Below are positions 23,464-31,477 of a DNA stretch of 64,000 nt, one piece after another. The position numbers and the translations under genes are program-made. This DNA is from CAZHTS01 sp964535315 (lineage in GTDB: Bacteria > Chloroflexota > Anaerolineae > Anaerolineales > Anaerolineaceae): contig CAZHTS010000007.1 of the NCBI GenBank assembly GCA_964535315.1, forward strand, positions 1-64,000. Reading direction: 5' to 3'. Below the pieces are notes generated by a model that saw only the letters and a program-made list of their open reading frames with translations, was not told the origin of the DNA and ran no database searches. The stretch's first letter is position 1, and each line of letters begins with the position of its first letter.

Positions 23464-24426
23464 ATGGACAAAGAGTTAAAAGGGCTCGTTTTCGATGTTC
23501 AGGGATACTCAGTACATGATGGGCCTGGCTGCCGGACGTTGGTATTTATGAAAGGCTGCCCGCTGCATTGTGAGTGGTGTTCCAATCCCGAGGGGATGCG
23601 CACCACCCAGGATGTCATGTTTCGCAACGGCAAGTGCGTTAACCGCAGAAACGGCTGCACGCGCTGCGTGGATACCTGCCCGCACCAGGCCATCCTTCAA
23701 AACAAGGATGAGGAGGAAGATGCGCAGCAGTTGATCATCGACCGCACGTTGTGCAACCGCTGCGAAGGCCACGAGTGTTTATCCGTTTGCTATTTTGAAG
23801 GGCTGCGTTACTGCGGCGAATGGCGGACGGTGGATGATCTGATGCATGTGTTTGAACGCAACCGCCATTATTGGGGCGCACGGGGTGGGGCAAGCTTCTC
23901 GGGGGGCGAGCCGCTGCTCCAGTACGAGTTCATGAAGGCCCTGTTGCAGACCTGCCGGCAGGAGCGTATCCATGTGGCGGTTGAAACGACCGCCCATATC
24001 CAGCCCGACCGTTTCCTGGATTTGATGGGCATGGTCGATTTCGCTTTTATCGATGTCAAGCATATGGATTCGCAGCGCCATCGCGAAAAAACCGGGGTCG
24101 ATAACGGGTTGATCCTGCGCAATATTGAAGCGCTGGTGAGTTCCAAGTGGCCGGGACGGTTGGTGCTGCGTTTCCCGGTGATCGAGGATTTCAACGACGC
24201 GGACGAAAACGTCGAGGCTGTGGCGGCGTTCATGCAGCGTCTGGACCTGTTTGAGGTGAATATCCTGCCATTCCACCGCCTGGGCGATACCAAGTGGACT
24301 CAACTCGGCAAAGATTACCTGTTCCACGAGACGACCAGCACGCCAGAAGAGAAGATGTTTCACATTCAAGACATCTTTCTGAATAAGCACATCGCCTGCT
24401 ACGTGGGGTCCGATACGCCCTTTTAA
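23464..24426 (+). CDS. hpdA: Glycyl radical activase of the decarboxylase (radical SAM)
   Basis: A 320-residue radical SAM enzyme that installs the glycyl radical on the hpdB product using S-adenosylmethionine. The SAM cluster motif is Cys32-x3-Cys36-x2-Cys39. An inserted ferredoxin-like module carries two further sets, Cys58/65/68/72 and Cys97/100/105/109, as in activases of the HPAD and glycerol dehydratase group, which hold extra [4Fe-4S] clusters. The GG(E/S)P-type motif FSGGEPLLQ is present. It is the last gene of the operon, followed by a terminator. Confidence 0.92.
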   Translation: MDKELKGLVFDVQGYSVHDGPGCRTLVFMKGCPLHCEWCSNPEGMRTTQDVMFRNGKCVNRRNGCTRCVDTCPHQAILQNKDEEEDAQQLIIDRTLCNRCEGHECLSVCYFEGLRYCGEWRTVDDLMHVFERNRHYWGARGGASFSGGEPLLQYEFMKALLQTCRQERIHVAVETTAHIQPDRFLDLMGMVDFAFIDVKHMDSQRHREKTGVDNGLILRNIEALVSSKWPGRLVLRFPVIEDFNDADENVEAVAAFMQRLDLFEVNILPFHRLGDTKWTQLGKDYLFHETTSTPEEKMFHIQDIFLNKHIACYVGSDTPF

Positions 24427-24451
24427 TGGGCGCCGGGTAGAATGCACCAGG

Positions 24452-24482
24452 CTGGCCGGAGGGGGATACGGCCAGTCTTTTT
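24452..24482 (+). terminator. Terminator of the hpd operon
   Basis: A 7-bp stem CTGGCCG (24452-24458) with CGGCCAG (24469-24475) followed by TCTTTTT. Confidence 0.85.
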
Positions 24483-24637
24483 AAACCGTGGGGGAGCGAG
24501 TTAAGGCAGCCGGACGCTGTTGTCCTGACTCAGCTGGCATTGTTCAAGCGGGCAGGCAACTTCTTCCAGCTCGCCATCCGGCACGGCGAGGAAGTAATTG
24601 ACATCTGCACTAATCCATAACGCTCGAAAAAATTCAG

Positions 24638-24665
24638 TTGACAGATCGTGTTTTTGTGGTATGAT
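24638..24665 (+). promoter_or_regulatory. Promoter of the LacI-type regulator gene
   Basis: TTGACA (24638-24643) and TATGAT (24660-24665) with a 16-base spacer, close to consensus. Confidence 0.75.
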
Positions 24666-24675
24666 ATGAAATAAT

Positions 24676-24691
24676 ATGGAAACGTTTCCAT
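24676..24691. promoter_or_regulatory. LacI-family operator
   Basis: ATGGAAACGTTTCCAT is a perfect 16-bp palindrome with the central CG typical of LacI/GalR operators. It begins 10 bp past the -10 box, in the roadblock position, so the regulator probably represses itself. Confidence 0.75.
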
Positions 24692-24721
24692 GTTCTTTCA
24701 CTATTTTCCACGGAGGGCGCA

Positions 24722-25759
24722 TTGCGAAAAACCAGAGCGGTTTCAATTGTCGATGTGGCGCGCAAGGCCGGCCTTTCACAGGCCACTGTGTCGCGTGTGC
24801 TCAACAAGAGCGGCTATTACAGCGCCGAAACGCTTGAAAAAGTCGAAGCCGCCATTCGTGAATTGGGCTACGCCCCCAATCGAACGGCGCAGAGTTTAAA
24901 GGGCAAGTTCTCGCAGATGATCGGGGTGATCATCCCCGATATTTCTAATGTCTTTTACACTGCCCTGGCCAGATCAATGCTCGGCGAGTTGGAGAAGAAC
25001 GGCTACGAGACGGTGCTGTGCGTCCATGAAGAGGATGCGCACAAAGACCTGGCGTATTTAAAGCTGCTCGAACAAAAGAATGTTGACGGCGTTTTATACA
25101 CCCATCCATCCGGCGGGAGCAATTCGTTTTACCTGCGCAAGCTGGTCGAAGAGGGAATGGCCATCATTGAAGTCAACCGGCAGCGTGAAAAGAACCTGCT
25201 GGATGCCGTACTGGCCGACAACGTCCGTGGCGTGCAGCAGGTCATCCACTATCTACACGGCCTGGGGCATCAAAAAATTGCCATGATCAGCGGATCGTTA
25301 GATACGACCACCGGGGCAGAGCGCCTGACCGGATACCAGAACGCCCTGGCGCAACTGGGTATAGCCTTACGCCCCGAGCTGCTTAAAATCGGCCAGTTCA
25401 ACCGCTCGTATGGGGAAGCAGCCATGCTTGAATTGCTGGATCTGCCTGCGGCGCAAAGGCCAACAGCCGTATTCGCCACCAGTAACCGTCTTGCCCTGGG
25501 GGCGTTGTATGTATTGGGGCAGAAAACGATCTGCATTCCGCAGGATTTATCGGTGGTGGCTTTTGACGATGCGGAATGGATGGCTGCCTGGAACCCGCCC
25601 ATTTGCACGGTGGACATCGCCATCGATGAGATGTCCCGGCTTGCCGTCAACTTGTTGTTGCAGCGCATCGGGCAGACCGGCGAAAGACCCAAGCCGGTTA
25701 CCTATCACCTGGAAACTTCTTTGATCGTGCGCCAATCCTGTTCGGCTGTTTCATCCTGA
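24722..25759 (+). CDS. LacI-family transcriptional regulator
   Basis: A 345-residue repressor. The N-terminal helix-turn-helix and hinge are canonical (VSIVDVARKAGLSQATVSRVLN, then SAETLEKVEAAIRELGYAPN). The rest is a periplasmic-binding-protein-like effector domain starting at IGVIIPDISN. The start is TTG, with GGAGG 5 nt upstream. The perfect palindrome in its promoter is the likely operator. It heads a run of four metabolic genes in the same direction and probably controls them in response to a sugar or sugar phosphate that cannot be named. Confidence 0.92.
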   Translation: MRKTRAVSIVDVARKAGLSQATVSRVLNKSGYYSAETLEKVEAAIRELGYAPNRTAQSLKGKFSQMIGVIIPDISNVFYTALARSMLGELEKNGYETVLCVHEEDAHKDLAYLKLLEQKNVDGVLYTHPSGGSNSFYLRKLVEEGMAIIEVNRQREKNLLDAVLADNVRGVQQVIHYLHGLGHQKIAMISGSLDTTTGAERLTGYQNALAQLGIALRPELLKIGQFNRSYGEAAMLELLDLPAAQRPTAVFATSNRLALGALYVLGQKTICIPQDLSVVAFDDAEWMAAWNPPICTVDIAIDEMSRLAVNLLLQRIGQTGERPKPVTYHLETSLIVRQSCSAVSS

Positions 25760-25778
25760 TTTTCAGCGGAGACCGAAA

Positions 25779-26615
25779 ATGGGCTACCATCCCGAAAGTT
25801 TAATCTGGTCGTTGGAAGAAACCGCCCGGCTGTTGCGTTCGGACAGCTTGAAAATGATCGCCCGCCGCCAGGCGGGGCATCCCGGCGGCTGTCTGTCGGC
25901 GGCCGATATCGTTACGGCGCTTTATTTTCACCAGCTTAAATTGGATGTGTCTTGCCCTGACTGGGCGGAACGGGATCGCTTTATCCTCAGTAAAGGGCAC
26001 GCCTCTGCCTTGCTCTATTCTGCGCTGGCGCGGCGCGGTTTTTTCCCTTATCAGGATCTGGGACATTGGGGGGAGATGGACTGTCATTTGCAAGGACATC
26101 CCGACCGGCTCAAGACAGTGGGTGTGGACATGAATTCGGGCATCCTCGGACACGGGGTTGCGATTGGGGCGGGCATCGCCTATGCCAACCTGAAACAGCA
26201 TATTAACAGCCGGGTGTACGTGTTGATCGGGGATGGTGAATGTCAGGCCGGGGTCATCTGGGAAGGGGCCATGCTGGCAGCCCGGTTCCGCCTGGCCCGT
26301 TTAACCGTCATTCTGGATTACAACGACGTTCAGCTGGACGGCATGCTGCACGACATTATGCCGCTTCACCCGCTGGCGGCCAAATGGCAGGCTTTCAACT
26401 GGGCCGTGCTGGAAATCAATGGGCACGATATGCGCCAGATTCTGGAAGCGCTGGATACCGCAGCCGAAATTCACCACCAGCCCACCGTTATCATTGCCCA
26501 TACGACCAAAGGGAAGGGGGTGTCTTTCATGGAAAACCAAGCGGCCTGGCATGGCAACGCCCCCAGCCCGGAGCAATTACGGCTGGCGCTGGCAGAGATT
26601 GAAAGGGAGGGCTGA
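25779..26615 (+). CDS. Transketolase, N-terminal subunit
   Basis: A 278-residue protein covering the thiamine diphosphate-binding half of transketolase: RRQAGHPGGCLSAADIVTALYF, SKGHASALLYSAL and the TPP/Mg motif GDGECQAG ending in YNDVQLDG. Split transketolases work as a complex of two chains and transfer two-carbon units between sugar phosphates. The C-terminal subunit gene follows by 2 nt. The LacI-controlled context suggests catabolism of a particular sugar and not the general pentose phosphate route. Confidence 0.93.
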   Translation: MGYHPESLIWSLEETARLLRSDSLKMIARRQAGHPGGCLSAADIVTALYFHQLKLDVSCPDWAERDRFILSKGHASALLYSALARRGFFPYQDLGHWGEMDCHLQGHPDRLKTVGVDMNSGILGHGVAIGAGIAYANLKQHINSRVYVLIGDGECQAGVIWEGAMLAARFRLARLTVILDYNDVQLDGMLHDIMPLHPLAAKWQAFNWAVLEINGHDMRQILEALDTAAEIHHQPTVIIAHTTKGKGVSFMENQAAWHGNAPSPEQLRLALAEIEREG

Positions 26616-26617
26616 AA

Positions 26618-27556
26618 ATGAGCGAACTGTCCCAACGAGAGGCTTACGGGCGTGCATTGGCCGACTATGGTGAGAAAAACCCCAGGGTCATGGTTCTGGA
26701 TGTGGATACCTCGGCTTCTACTTTGAGCAGTTTGTTTGCAAAGAAGATACCGGAGCGGTTTCTGAACATCGGTATTGCCGAGCCGGCAATGATTGACGTT
26801 GCCGTGGGGCTGGCCCTGGGCGGGTTTATCCCTTTCGCCAACGGCTTTGCAGCGCTGATCTCTCTGCGCGCCATGGAACAAATCCGCACCAACCTTTGTT
26901 ACGCCAGGACCAATGTCAAACTGGCGGCCAGTTACGCCGGGCTGTCGGACTACAAGGATGGCCCCACGCACCACGCCATTCTGGACATTGCCATGATGCG
27001 AGTTTTACCGCATATGACCGTGATCGTCCCGGCCGATGCGGCTGAAACCGCGGCGTGGGTTCCGCTGATTGCCGAGATGGACGGCCCTGTTTATTTGCGT
27101 ATCAGCCGCGCCGCCACTTTGCCGGTGCACCGTGGAACGGCGCCGGTAAAGCCGGGCAAAGGTGAGTTATTGCGTCCGGGCAAGGATATAACGATTCTGG
27201 CCTGCGGTGGGATGGCCGGGCGCTCTATGCTGGCGGCCGAGAGTCTGGCGCGTAAGGGAATCGATGTGCGCGTGATCAACCTGTCTTCCATCAAGCCGTT
27301 GGATCGGGAAATCATTTTGCAGGCAGCCGAGGAAACCAGGGGCATCCTCACAGCCGAAGAACATTCGATTCTCGGCGGTCTGGGTGGGGCGGTGGCCGAA
27401 TTGTTAAGCGAAGCGCTTCCAACTCGCATGCGCCGGATCGGCATCCGGGATTGTTTTGCGTGCACCGCCCCCGACCCGGAGAGTCTGATGGACGCCTTTG
27501 GCCTGAGCATCGAGGATATCGAAAAAGCTGTGATGGGTTTGCTGGAAACTGCATAG
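26618..27556 (+). CDS. Transketolase, C-terminal subunit
   Basis: A 312-residue protein with the pyrimidine-binding domain (NIGIAEPAMIDVAVGLALGGFIPF, containing the catalytic Glu of GIAE) and the C-terminal transketolase domain (ILACGGMAGRSMLAAESLARKGIDVRVINLSSIKPLD). It pairs with the preceding N-terminal subunit. The ALDH remnant and RpiB-like gene follow directly. Confidence 0.93.
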   Translation: MSELSQREAYGRALADYGEKNPRVMVLDVDTSASTLSSLFAKKIPERFLNIGIAEPAMIDVAVGLALGGFIPFANGFAALISLRAMEQIRTNLCYARTNVKLAASYAGLSDYKDGPTHHAILDIAMMRVLPHMTVIVPADAAETAAWVPLIAEMDGPVYLRISRAATLPVHRGTAPVKPGKGELLRPGKDITILACGGMAGRSMLAAESLARKGIDVRVINLSSIKPLDREIILQAAEETRGILTAEEHSILGGLGGAVAELLSEALPTRMRRIGIRDCFACTAPDPESLMDAFGLSIEDIEKAVMGLLETA

Positions 27557-27569
27557 GAGGTCTGACACC

Positions 27570-27704
27570 ATGTCGCCGAAACTGTTGAACTATATCGATG
27601 GGCAGTGGCTGGAATCTCGTTCGGCGCAAGTCCTGTCCGTTTTAAATCCGGCCAATCAGGAAGAATTGGCCACGGTGGGCCTGTTTTTGCAGGAGGAGAG
27701 ATGA
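27570..27704 (+). pseudogene. N-terminal remnant of an aldehyde dehydrogenase gene
   Basis: A 44-codon frame starts with ATG 7 nt after AGGAGG. Its first 38 codons read like the N-terminus of CoA-acylating or semialdehyde aldehyde dehydrogenases (LLNYIDGQWLESRSAQ followed by VLNPANQEELATV). The homology stops abruptly and the frame ends in LFLQEER and TGA. The stop overlaps the ATG of the next gene as ATGA. The rest of the roughly 480-residue enzyme is missing, so this looks like an internal deletion that fused the gene's start to the ribosome-binding region of the isomerase gene. It is possibly still translated and coupling expression of the isomerase. Confidence 0.75.
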
Positions 27705-28339
27705 AAATTGCGGTGATTAATGAAACCAGTGCAGCCGACAAAAACGCTGCGATCGTGGCAGCCCTGGAAGGCCGCGGGCATACTATCCTGAATGCCGGGA
27801 TGAAGGTGCCAGGGGCCAGCCCCGAACTGCAATACATCCACACCGGTTTGATGAGCGCCGTTCTGCTCAACTTGCAGAGCGTAGATCTGGTGGTGGGCGG
27901 CTGCGGGACGGGGCAGGGCTATCTCAATTCCGTCCTGCAATACCCAGGGGTCTTTTGCGGGCATATTCTCGGCCCTCTGGATGCGTGGCTTTTCGCTCAA
28001 ATTAACGCCGGGAACTGCATCTCGTTGGCGTTAAATCAGGGCTATGGGTGGGCAGGGGACGTTAATCTGAGGATGATTTTCGACCAGTTCTTCAGTGTTG
28101 AAGCCGGCGCGGGCTATCCTTCACAGCGCAAAGAGCCGCAAAAAGTTTCTCGCCAGGCTCTGGGCGTTTTGTCAGGGATCACACACCGCTCCATGAGCGA
28201 AATCGTGGCTGCCCTGCCGGAGCACATGCTCAAGCCGGCGCTGGTTTATCCCGGATTTATGGAACTGGTAGCTCAAGGCCGCGATCCGCTGCTGATGGCA
28301 GCAATCCAACAACGGTATGCCTCGTTTAGCGATAGTTAA
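27701..28339 (+). CDS. RpiB/LacA/LacB-family sugar-phosphate isomerase
   Basis: A 212-residue member of the RpiB/LacAB family, which interconverts aldose and ketose phosphates. The active-site CGTG motif is present in VVGGCGTGQGYLNS, and the DUF-like C-terminal extension makes it longer than the 150-residue RpiB. The usual early HxxGFxxK motif is altered, so the substrate probably differs from ribose 5-phosphate. The start at 27701 overlaps the stop of the aldehyde dehydrogenase remnant and uses the AGGAGGAGAG inside it. Part of the LacI-type sugar cluster. Confidence 0.85.
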   Translation: MKIAVINETSAADKNAAIVAALEGRGHTILNAGMKVPGASPELQYIHTGLMSAVLLNLQSVDLVVGGCGTGQGYLNSVLQYPGVFCGHILGPLDAWLFAQINAGNCISLALNQGYGWAGDVNLRMIFDQFFSVEAGAGYPSQRKEPQKVSRQALGVLSGITHRSMSEIVAALPEHMLKPALVYPGFMELVAQGRDPLLMAAIQQRYASFSDS

Positions 28340-28354
28340 GTCCCGGAGGACGAC

Positions 28355-29326
28355 ATGTATCAACCACTACGCATAGGGTTTATTGGCGCCGGAGAGATAT
28401 CCCAACTGCATTATAGAGCCTTACAAAACAACGAGGCGGCACGCCTGGCCGGTTTGTGGAGCATTGACCGGGAACAGGCCGATCAGCGGGCCATCGATTT
28501 TCAATGCCGCGCTTACCCATCCGCCGAGGAATTAACCGCCTGCCCGGAGATCGATGCGATTTTTGTCCTGACCAATCTGGAAACGCATCTCCAATACACT
28601 CAGATGGCGCTCGAAGCCGGTAAACACGTGCTTGTAGAAAAACCGGTCGGGGCAACCGTGGCTGATATTGAGGCGATGAAGATGCTGGCAGAGAGAAAGG
28701 GGCTGCTGTGTGTTCCCGGGCACAATATGATCCACGAAGATTCGATCAAACGGGCACGGGGATTGATCCAGAATGGCGACCTGGGAAAAATCGTTTCCTG
28801 TTACGTGATGTATAACATTCAGCATTCGGAAGAACGCGCCGCCACCCTGCCGGGCATGGTGCGGCATATCCTGACGCATAATGTGTACACCATGCTGTAC
28901 CTGGTGGGCCAGCCGAAACGTGTGACGGCCCTGAAATCGATCCGTCATTACGAAAAATTGGATAAAGAGGACCTGGCGATGGCGCTGGTCGAGCTTGAAT
29001 CCGGCGGCCTGGCGCATCTTTGCGCCAGCTTTGCTGCCGATGATTATTCTGCCGATCCCTGGACCTTTCTGGTCAAGGTCATTGGCACAGAAGGGAGCGT
29101 ACGCTACACCTATCAGGATTGGGTTGAGCTAAAAAAGGGATACTCTCATTCCCGTACCTACACGGCTTACCAGGCGACGATTAGCAATGAAGATGCGTAT
29201 TTTGTGGGGTTGGTACGCCAGGGTGGCCGGCCGCTTTCGAGCATCGATGATGCCATTACCGCCCAAAAAGTGATCGAAGCCTGCGAAAAGTCGATAGAGA
29301 AAGGGATAACCGTAGATATTGTGTAG
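28355..29326 (+). CDS. Gfo/Idh/MocA-family NAD(P)-dependent sugar dehydrogenase
   Basis: A 323-residue oxidoreductase. The Rossmann motif is GFIGAGEISQLHY at the N-terminus and the family EKP motif lies in VLVEKPVGATVADIE (about residues 92-106). The C-terminal substrate domain contains the expected HILTHNVY His-containing helix. It probably oxidises or epimerises a polyol or sugar of this cluster. AGGAGG lies 8 nt before the ATG. It is the last gene of the run; no transporter is encoded with it. Confidence 0.92.
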   Translation: MYQPLRIGFIGAGEISQLHYRALQNNEAARLAGLWSIDREQADQRAIDFQCRAYPSAEELTACPEIDAIFVLTNLETHLQYTQMALEAGKHVLVEKPVGATVADIEAMKMLAERKGLLCVPGHNMIHEDSIKRARGLIQNGDLGKIVSCYVMYNIQHSEERAATLPGMVRHILTHNVYTMLYLVGQPKRVTALKSIRHYEKLDKEDLAMALVELESGGLAHLCASFAADDYSADPWTFLVKVIGTEGSVRYTYQDWVELKKGYSHSRTYTAYQATISNEDAYFVGLVRQGGRPLSSIDDAITAQKVIEACEKSIEKGITVDIV

Positions 29327-29344
29327 CAGGTAAACTGCGGTGGG

Positions 29345-30301
29345 TTATGAACCTGTCGTCATCAGCGCTTCGATTCTCTTGACCGTCTCGGCCGGGGTGG
29401 CCTCAATGTAGTGCGCCATCTTGAGCGCGGACAGGATGGCTTCTTTGAAGCCCTGCCCGCCCAGGACGACGAGCGGGCGCGGGGCGGGAAATTGCTCGAG
29501 GATGGGCGCCAGCGCGAGCATGGCGTTGGCGCTTTCCGGCCGGGTGGCCGAGAAGAGCAGCAGGCGCGGGCGCAGCGGGCGCAGCGCATCTTGCAGCCGC
29601 TCTAGCTTGAGGTCTGGGCCCAGGTACTTTACATCCCAACCCTGCCAGCGCAGCATTACGACCACGATCAACAGGCCAATCTGGTGCATTTCGCCGGGGG
29701 CACAGGCGGCCACGATGGCGCCGGGCTGCACCGCCGGCGGTGAGGCCGCCAGCAGGCTCATCAGGTGCTGCATGCAAAACTGGGTGGCGTAATGTTCCAC
29801 CGCCACGGGCAACTCGTCTTGCCGCCAGGCTTCGCCGATGTGCACCAGGGTAGGCTGCACCACCCCCACCAGCACCTGGTCGACGGCGTAGAGCGCAAAG
29901 GCGCGGCGCATTACCCCGGTGGCGCCGCTTTCTTCGAAATGGGTGAGGTGTTCGTATAACTGCTGGCTGAGGTATTCCAGCGAGGCGGGGCGTTCGATCC
30001 CGCGCACTTCGCTGATGACCTGCTGCGCCGGGTCCTGCCCGCTAGAACGCAGTTCCTGAAGGTATTCGATCGCCCGGCCGATGCTCATGCCGGCGTCCAG
30101 TTGTTTTTTTAGCCAGCGCAGGATGCGCAGATCGTACTCGGAGTACAGGCGGTAGCCCTGGTCGCCGCGCTGCGGGCTGGGCAGGCCGTAGCGTCGTTCC
30201 CAGGCACGCAGCGTAACAGGCAGCAGCCCGACCAGCCGCGCCACGGCTTTGATGTTATACACCGGCAGGTGCTGGTCGTTAAGGGTCGTTGGTTCGTTCA
30301 T
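29345..30301 (-). CDS. MerR-type regulator with B12-binding domain (CarH-like), copy 1
   Basis: A 318-residue repressor-like protein. The MerR winged helix lies at residues 13-83 (YNIKAVARLVGLLPVTLRAWERRYGLP). A helical bundle at about 105-190 carries the W159-x9-E169-H170 motif that in CarH covers the upper face of adenosylcobalamin. A Rossmann-like B12-binding domain (195-318) has E204-x-H206-x-x-G209, the lower-ligand motif. These are the hallmarks of B12-dependent photoreceptors, which bind DNA in the dark and release it in light. A paralogue is encoded immediately upstream on the same strand. The -10 box lies 6 nt before the ATG, suggesting a leaderless mRNA. Confidence 0.9.
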   Translation of the reverse strand: MNEPTTLNDQHLPVYNIKAVARLVGLLPVTLRAWERRYGLPSPQRGDQGYRLYSEYDLRILRWLKKQLDAGMSIGRAIEYLQELRSSGQDPAQQVISEVRGIERPASLEYLSQQLYEHLTHFEESGATGVMRRAFALYAVDQVLVGVVQPTLVHIGEAWRQDELPVAVEHYATQFCMQHLMSLLAASPPAVQPGAIVAACAPGEMHQIGLLIVVVMLRWQGWDVKYLGPDLKLERLQDALRPLRPRLLLFSATRPESANAMLALAPILEQFPAPRPLVVLGGQGFKEAILSALKMAHYIEATPAETVKRIEALMTTGS

Positions 30302-30307
30302 AATTTG

Positions 30308-30313
30308 ATCATA
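30308..30313 (-). promoter_or_regulatory. -10 box of the CarH-like gene 1
   Basis: TATGAT on the minus strand, 6 nt before the ATG at 30301; the -35 is weak. The spacing suggests a leaderless start. Confidence 0.35.
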
Positions 30314-30340
30314 GCACGTTGCCGGGGAAGCGTCGATGGA

Positions 30341-30358
30341 TTGTATAAGCTTTGTGTA
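30341..30358. promoter_or_regulatory. 11-bp direct repeats between the two CarH-like genes
   Basis: TTGTATA (30341) and TTGTGTA (30352) are 11 bp apart, the repeat distance I recall for CarH operators. The same element occurs at the crtI promoter (15471-15492). Confidence 0.45.
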
Positions 30359-30367
30359 GAAACTTAC

Positions 30368-31354
30368 TTAGCCGCGGCCGGAGCGCGGGCGGGCAACCAG
30401 CTGGCGGGCGGTTTGCACGGCTTCCTCCAGGGTCTCGCCCAGGAAGACGCCGGGGATGCGCTGGCGCAGTTCGGGCTTCAGGTTGAACGCCCCGCCGCCG
30501 AACCCCAGGATGGGCGCCGGTCGCTGTTTATTCAGCTTGCCTTGCAGCCCGCTCAATTCCAGCGCGGTGCTCTCGGCGCTGGCGGACATGACAATCAACT
30601 GCGGGTGCTCGTAGCTGGCGTAGTCGACCAGGTCTTCGATCGGGATGTCCGGCCCGAGGTACTCGATGCGCAGACCGTAACTGCGCAGCAGCAGGGCGAA
30701 CATCAGGCTGCCAATCTCGTGCTGCTCGCCGGGGGCGCAGCCTACCAGGACGTAGGGGGCGCCGCGCCGCATCGGGTACGATTGCATGATAGACAGCAGT
30801 TTGCCGCGCAGGTAGGCGCTGGCAAAATGCTCGGTGGTGATGCGAATCTGGCCGTTGTACCAGGCTTCTCCGATCTCGACCAGCGCCGGGGTAATGATCC
30901 CGGCGCAAATCGTCGTCAGGTCAAACAGGGCGAGCATCTGTTGCAGCAAATCGCCGGCGCGCGCTTCGTCGTGTTTGATCAACGCCTGGTAAAGCTGGCG
31001 GGCGAATTCGTGCGGAGGGGTGTCGCTGGCTTCGCTGCGCACAGCGGGTGCATCGGGGATTGCCTCAGGCCACACGCCGCTGCGCTGTATGTTGTGTAAC
31101 TCGCTCACGGCGTTGCTGATGGCCACGCCGTTATCCACCCGGTTCTTGATCCAGCGCAGAACGGCCACATCTCGATCCGAATAAAGCCGGTAGCGGTTGT
31201 CGGCGCGCGGTGGGTTGAGCAGTTCGTGCCGCCGTTCCCAGGCGCGCAGCGTCACGGCGCGGATACCGGTCTGTCCGCATACCGTTTTGATGGTATAACG
31301 GGGCTCGTCAGATAAATCATCGATGGTGCGGGGCGCTTTTTCTGCTTCTGTCAT
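30368..31354 (-). CDS. MerR-type regulator with B12-binding domain (CarH-like), copy 2
   Basis: A 328-residue paralogue of the downstream gene with the same order: MerR helix-turn-helix (about 20-88, YTIKTVCGQTGIRAVTLRAWERR), helical bundle with W165-x9-E175-H176, and B12-binding domain with E210-x-H212-x-x-G215. Both key motifs of the CarH photoreceptor type are intact. The start at 31354 removes 88 upstream codons that cross the promoter region, and AAGGATGCCAGG lies before the ATG. Two copies in tandem could form heteromers or respond to different light or cobalamin levels. Their carotenoid targets may be crtIB, 15 kb away. Confidence 0.9.
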   Translation of the reverse strand: MTEAEKAPRTIDDLSDEPRYTIKTVCGQTGIRAVTLRAWERRHELLNPPRADNRYRLYSDRDVAVLRWIKNRVDNGVAISNAVSELHNIQRSGVWPEAIPDAPAVRSEASDTPPHEFARQLYQALIKHDEARAGDLLQQMLALFDLTTICAGIITPALVEIGEAWYNGQIRITTEHFASAYLRGKLLSIMQSYPMRRGAPYVLVGCAPGEQHEIGSLMFALLLRSYGLRIEYLGPDIPIEDLVDYASYEHPQLIVMSASAESTALELSGLQGKLNKQRPAPILGFGGGAFNLKPELRQRIPGVFLGETLEEAVQTARQLVARPRSGRG

Positions 31355-31477
31355 CCTGGCATCCTTTTCATCGAGTATAATATTCTCTGTAAAAAGATTA
31401 TACAGTAAAACATTGCGGTTTGCAAAGATTGTACATGGGAGTCGTTGCGGCTGCGTTTGTTTTCGAAAGGGTCTGGG

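Noticed and set aside
24501..24779. A 92-codon minus-strand frame across the LacI promoter
   Set aside because: It overlaps the promoter, operator and start of the LacI gene and has no ribosome-binding site. Its last 30 codons (24501-24600) look more protein-like and could be a gene relic, but nothing recognisable.
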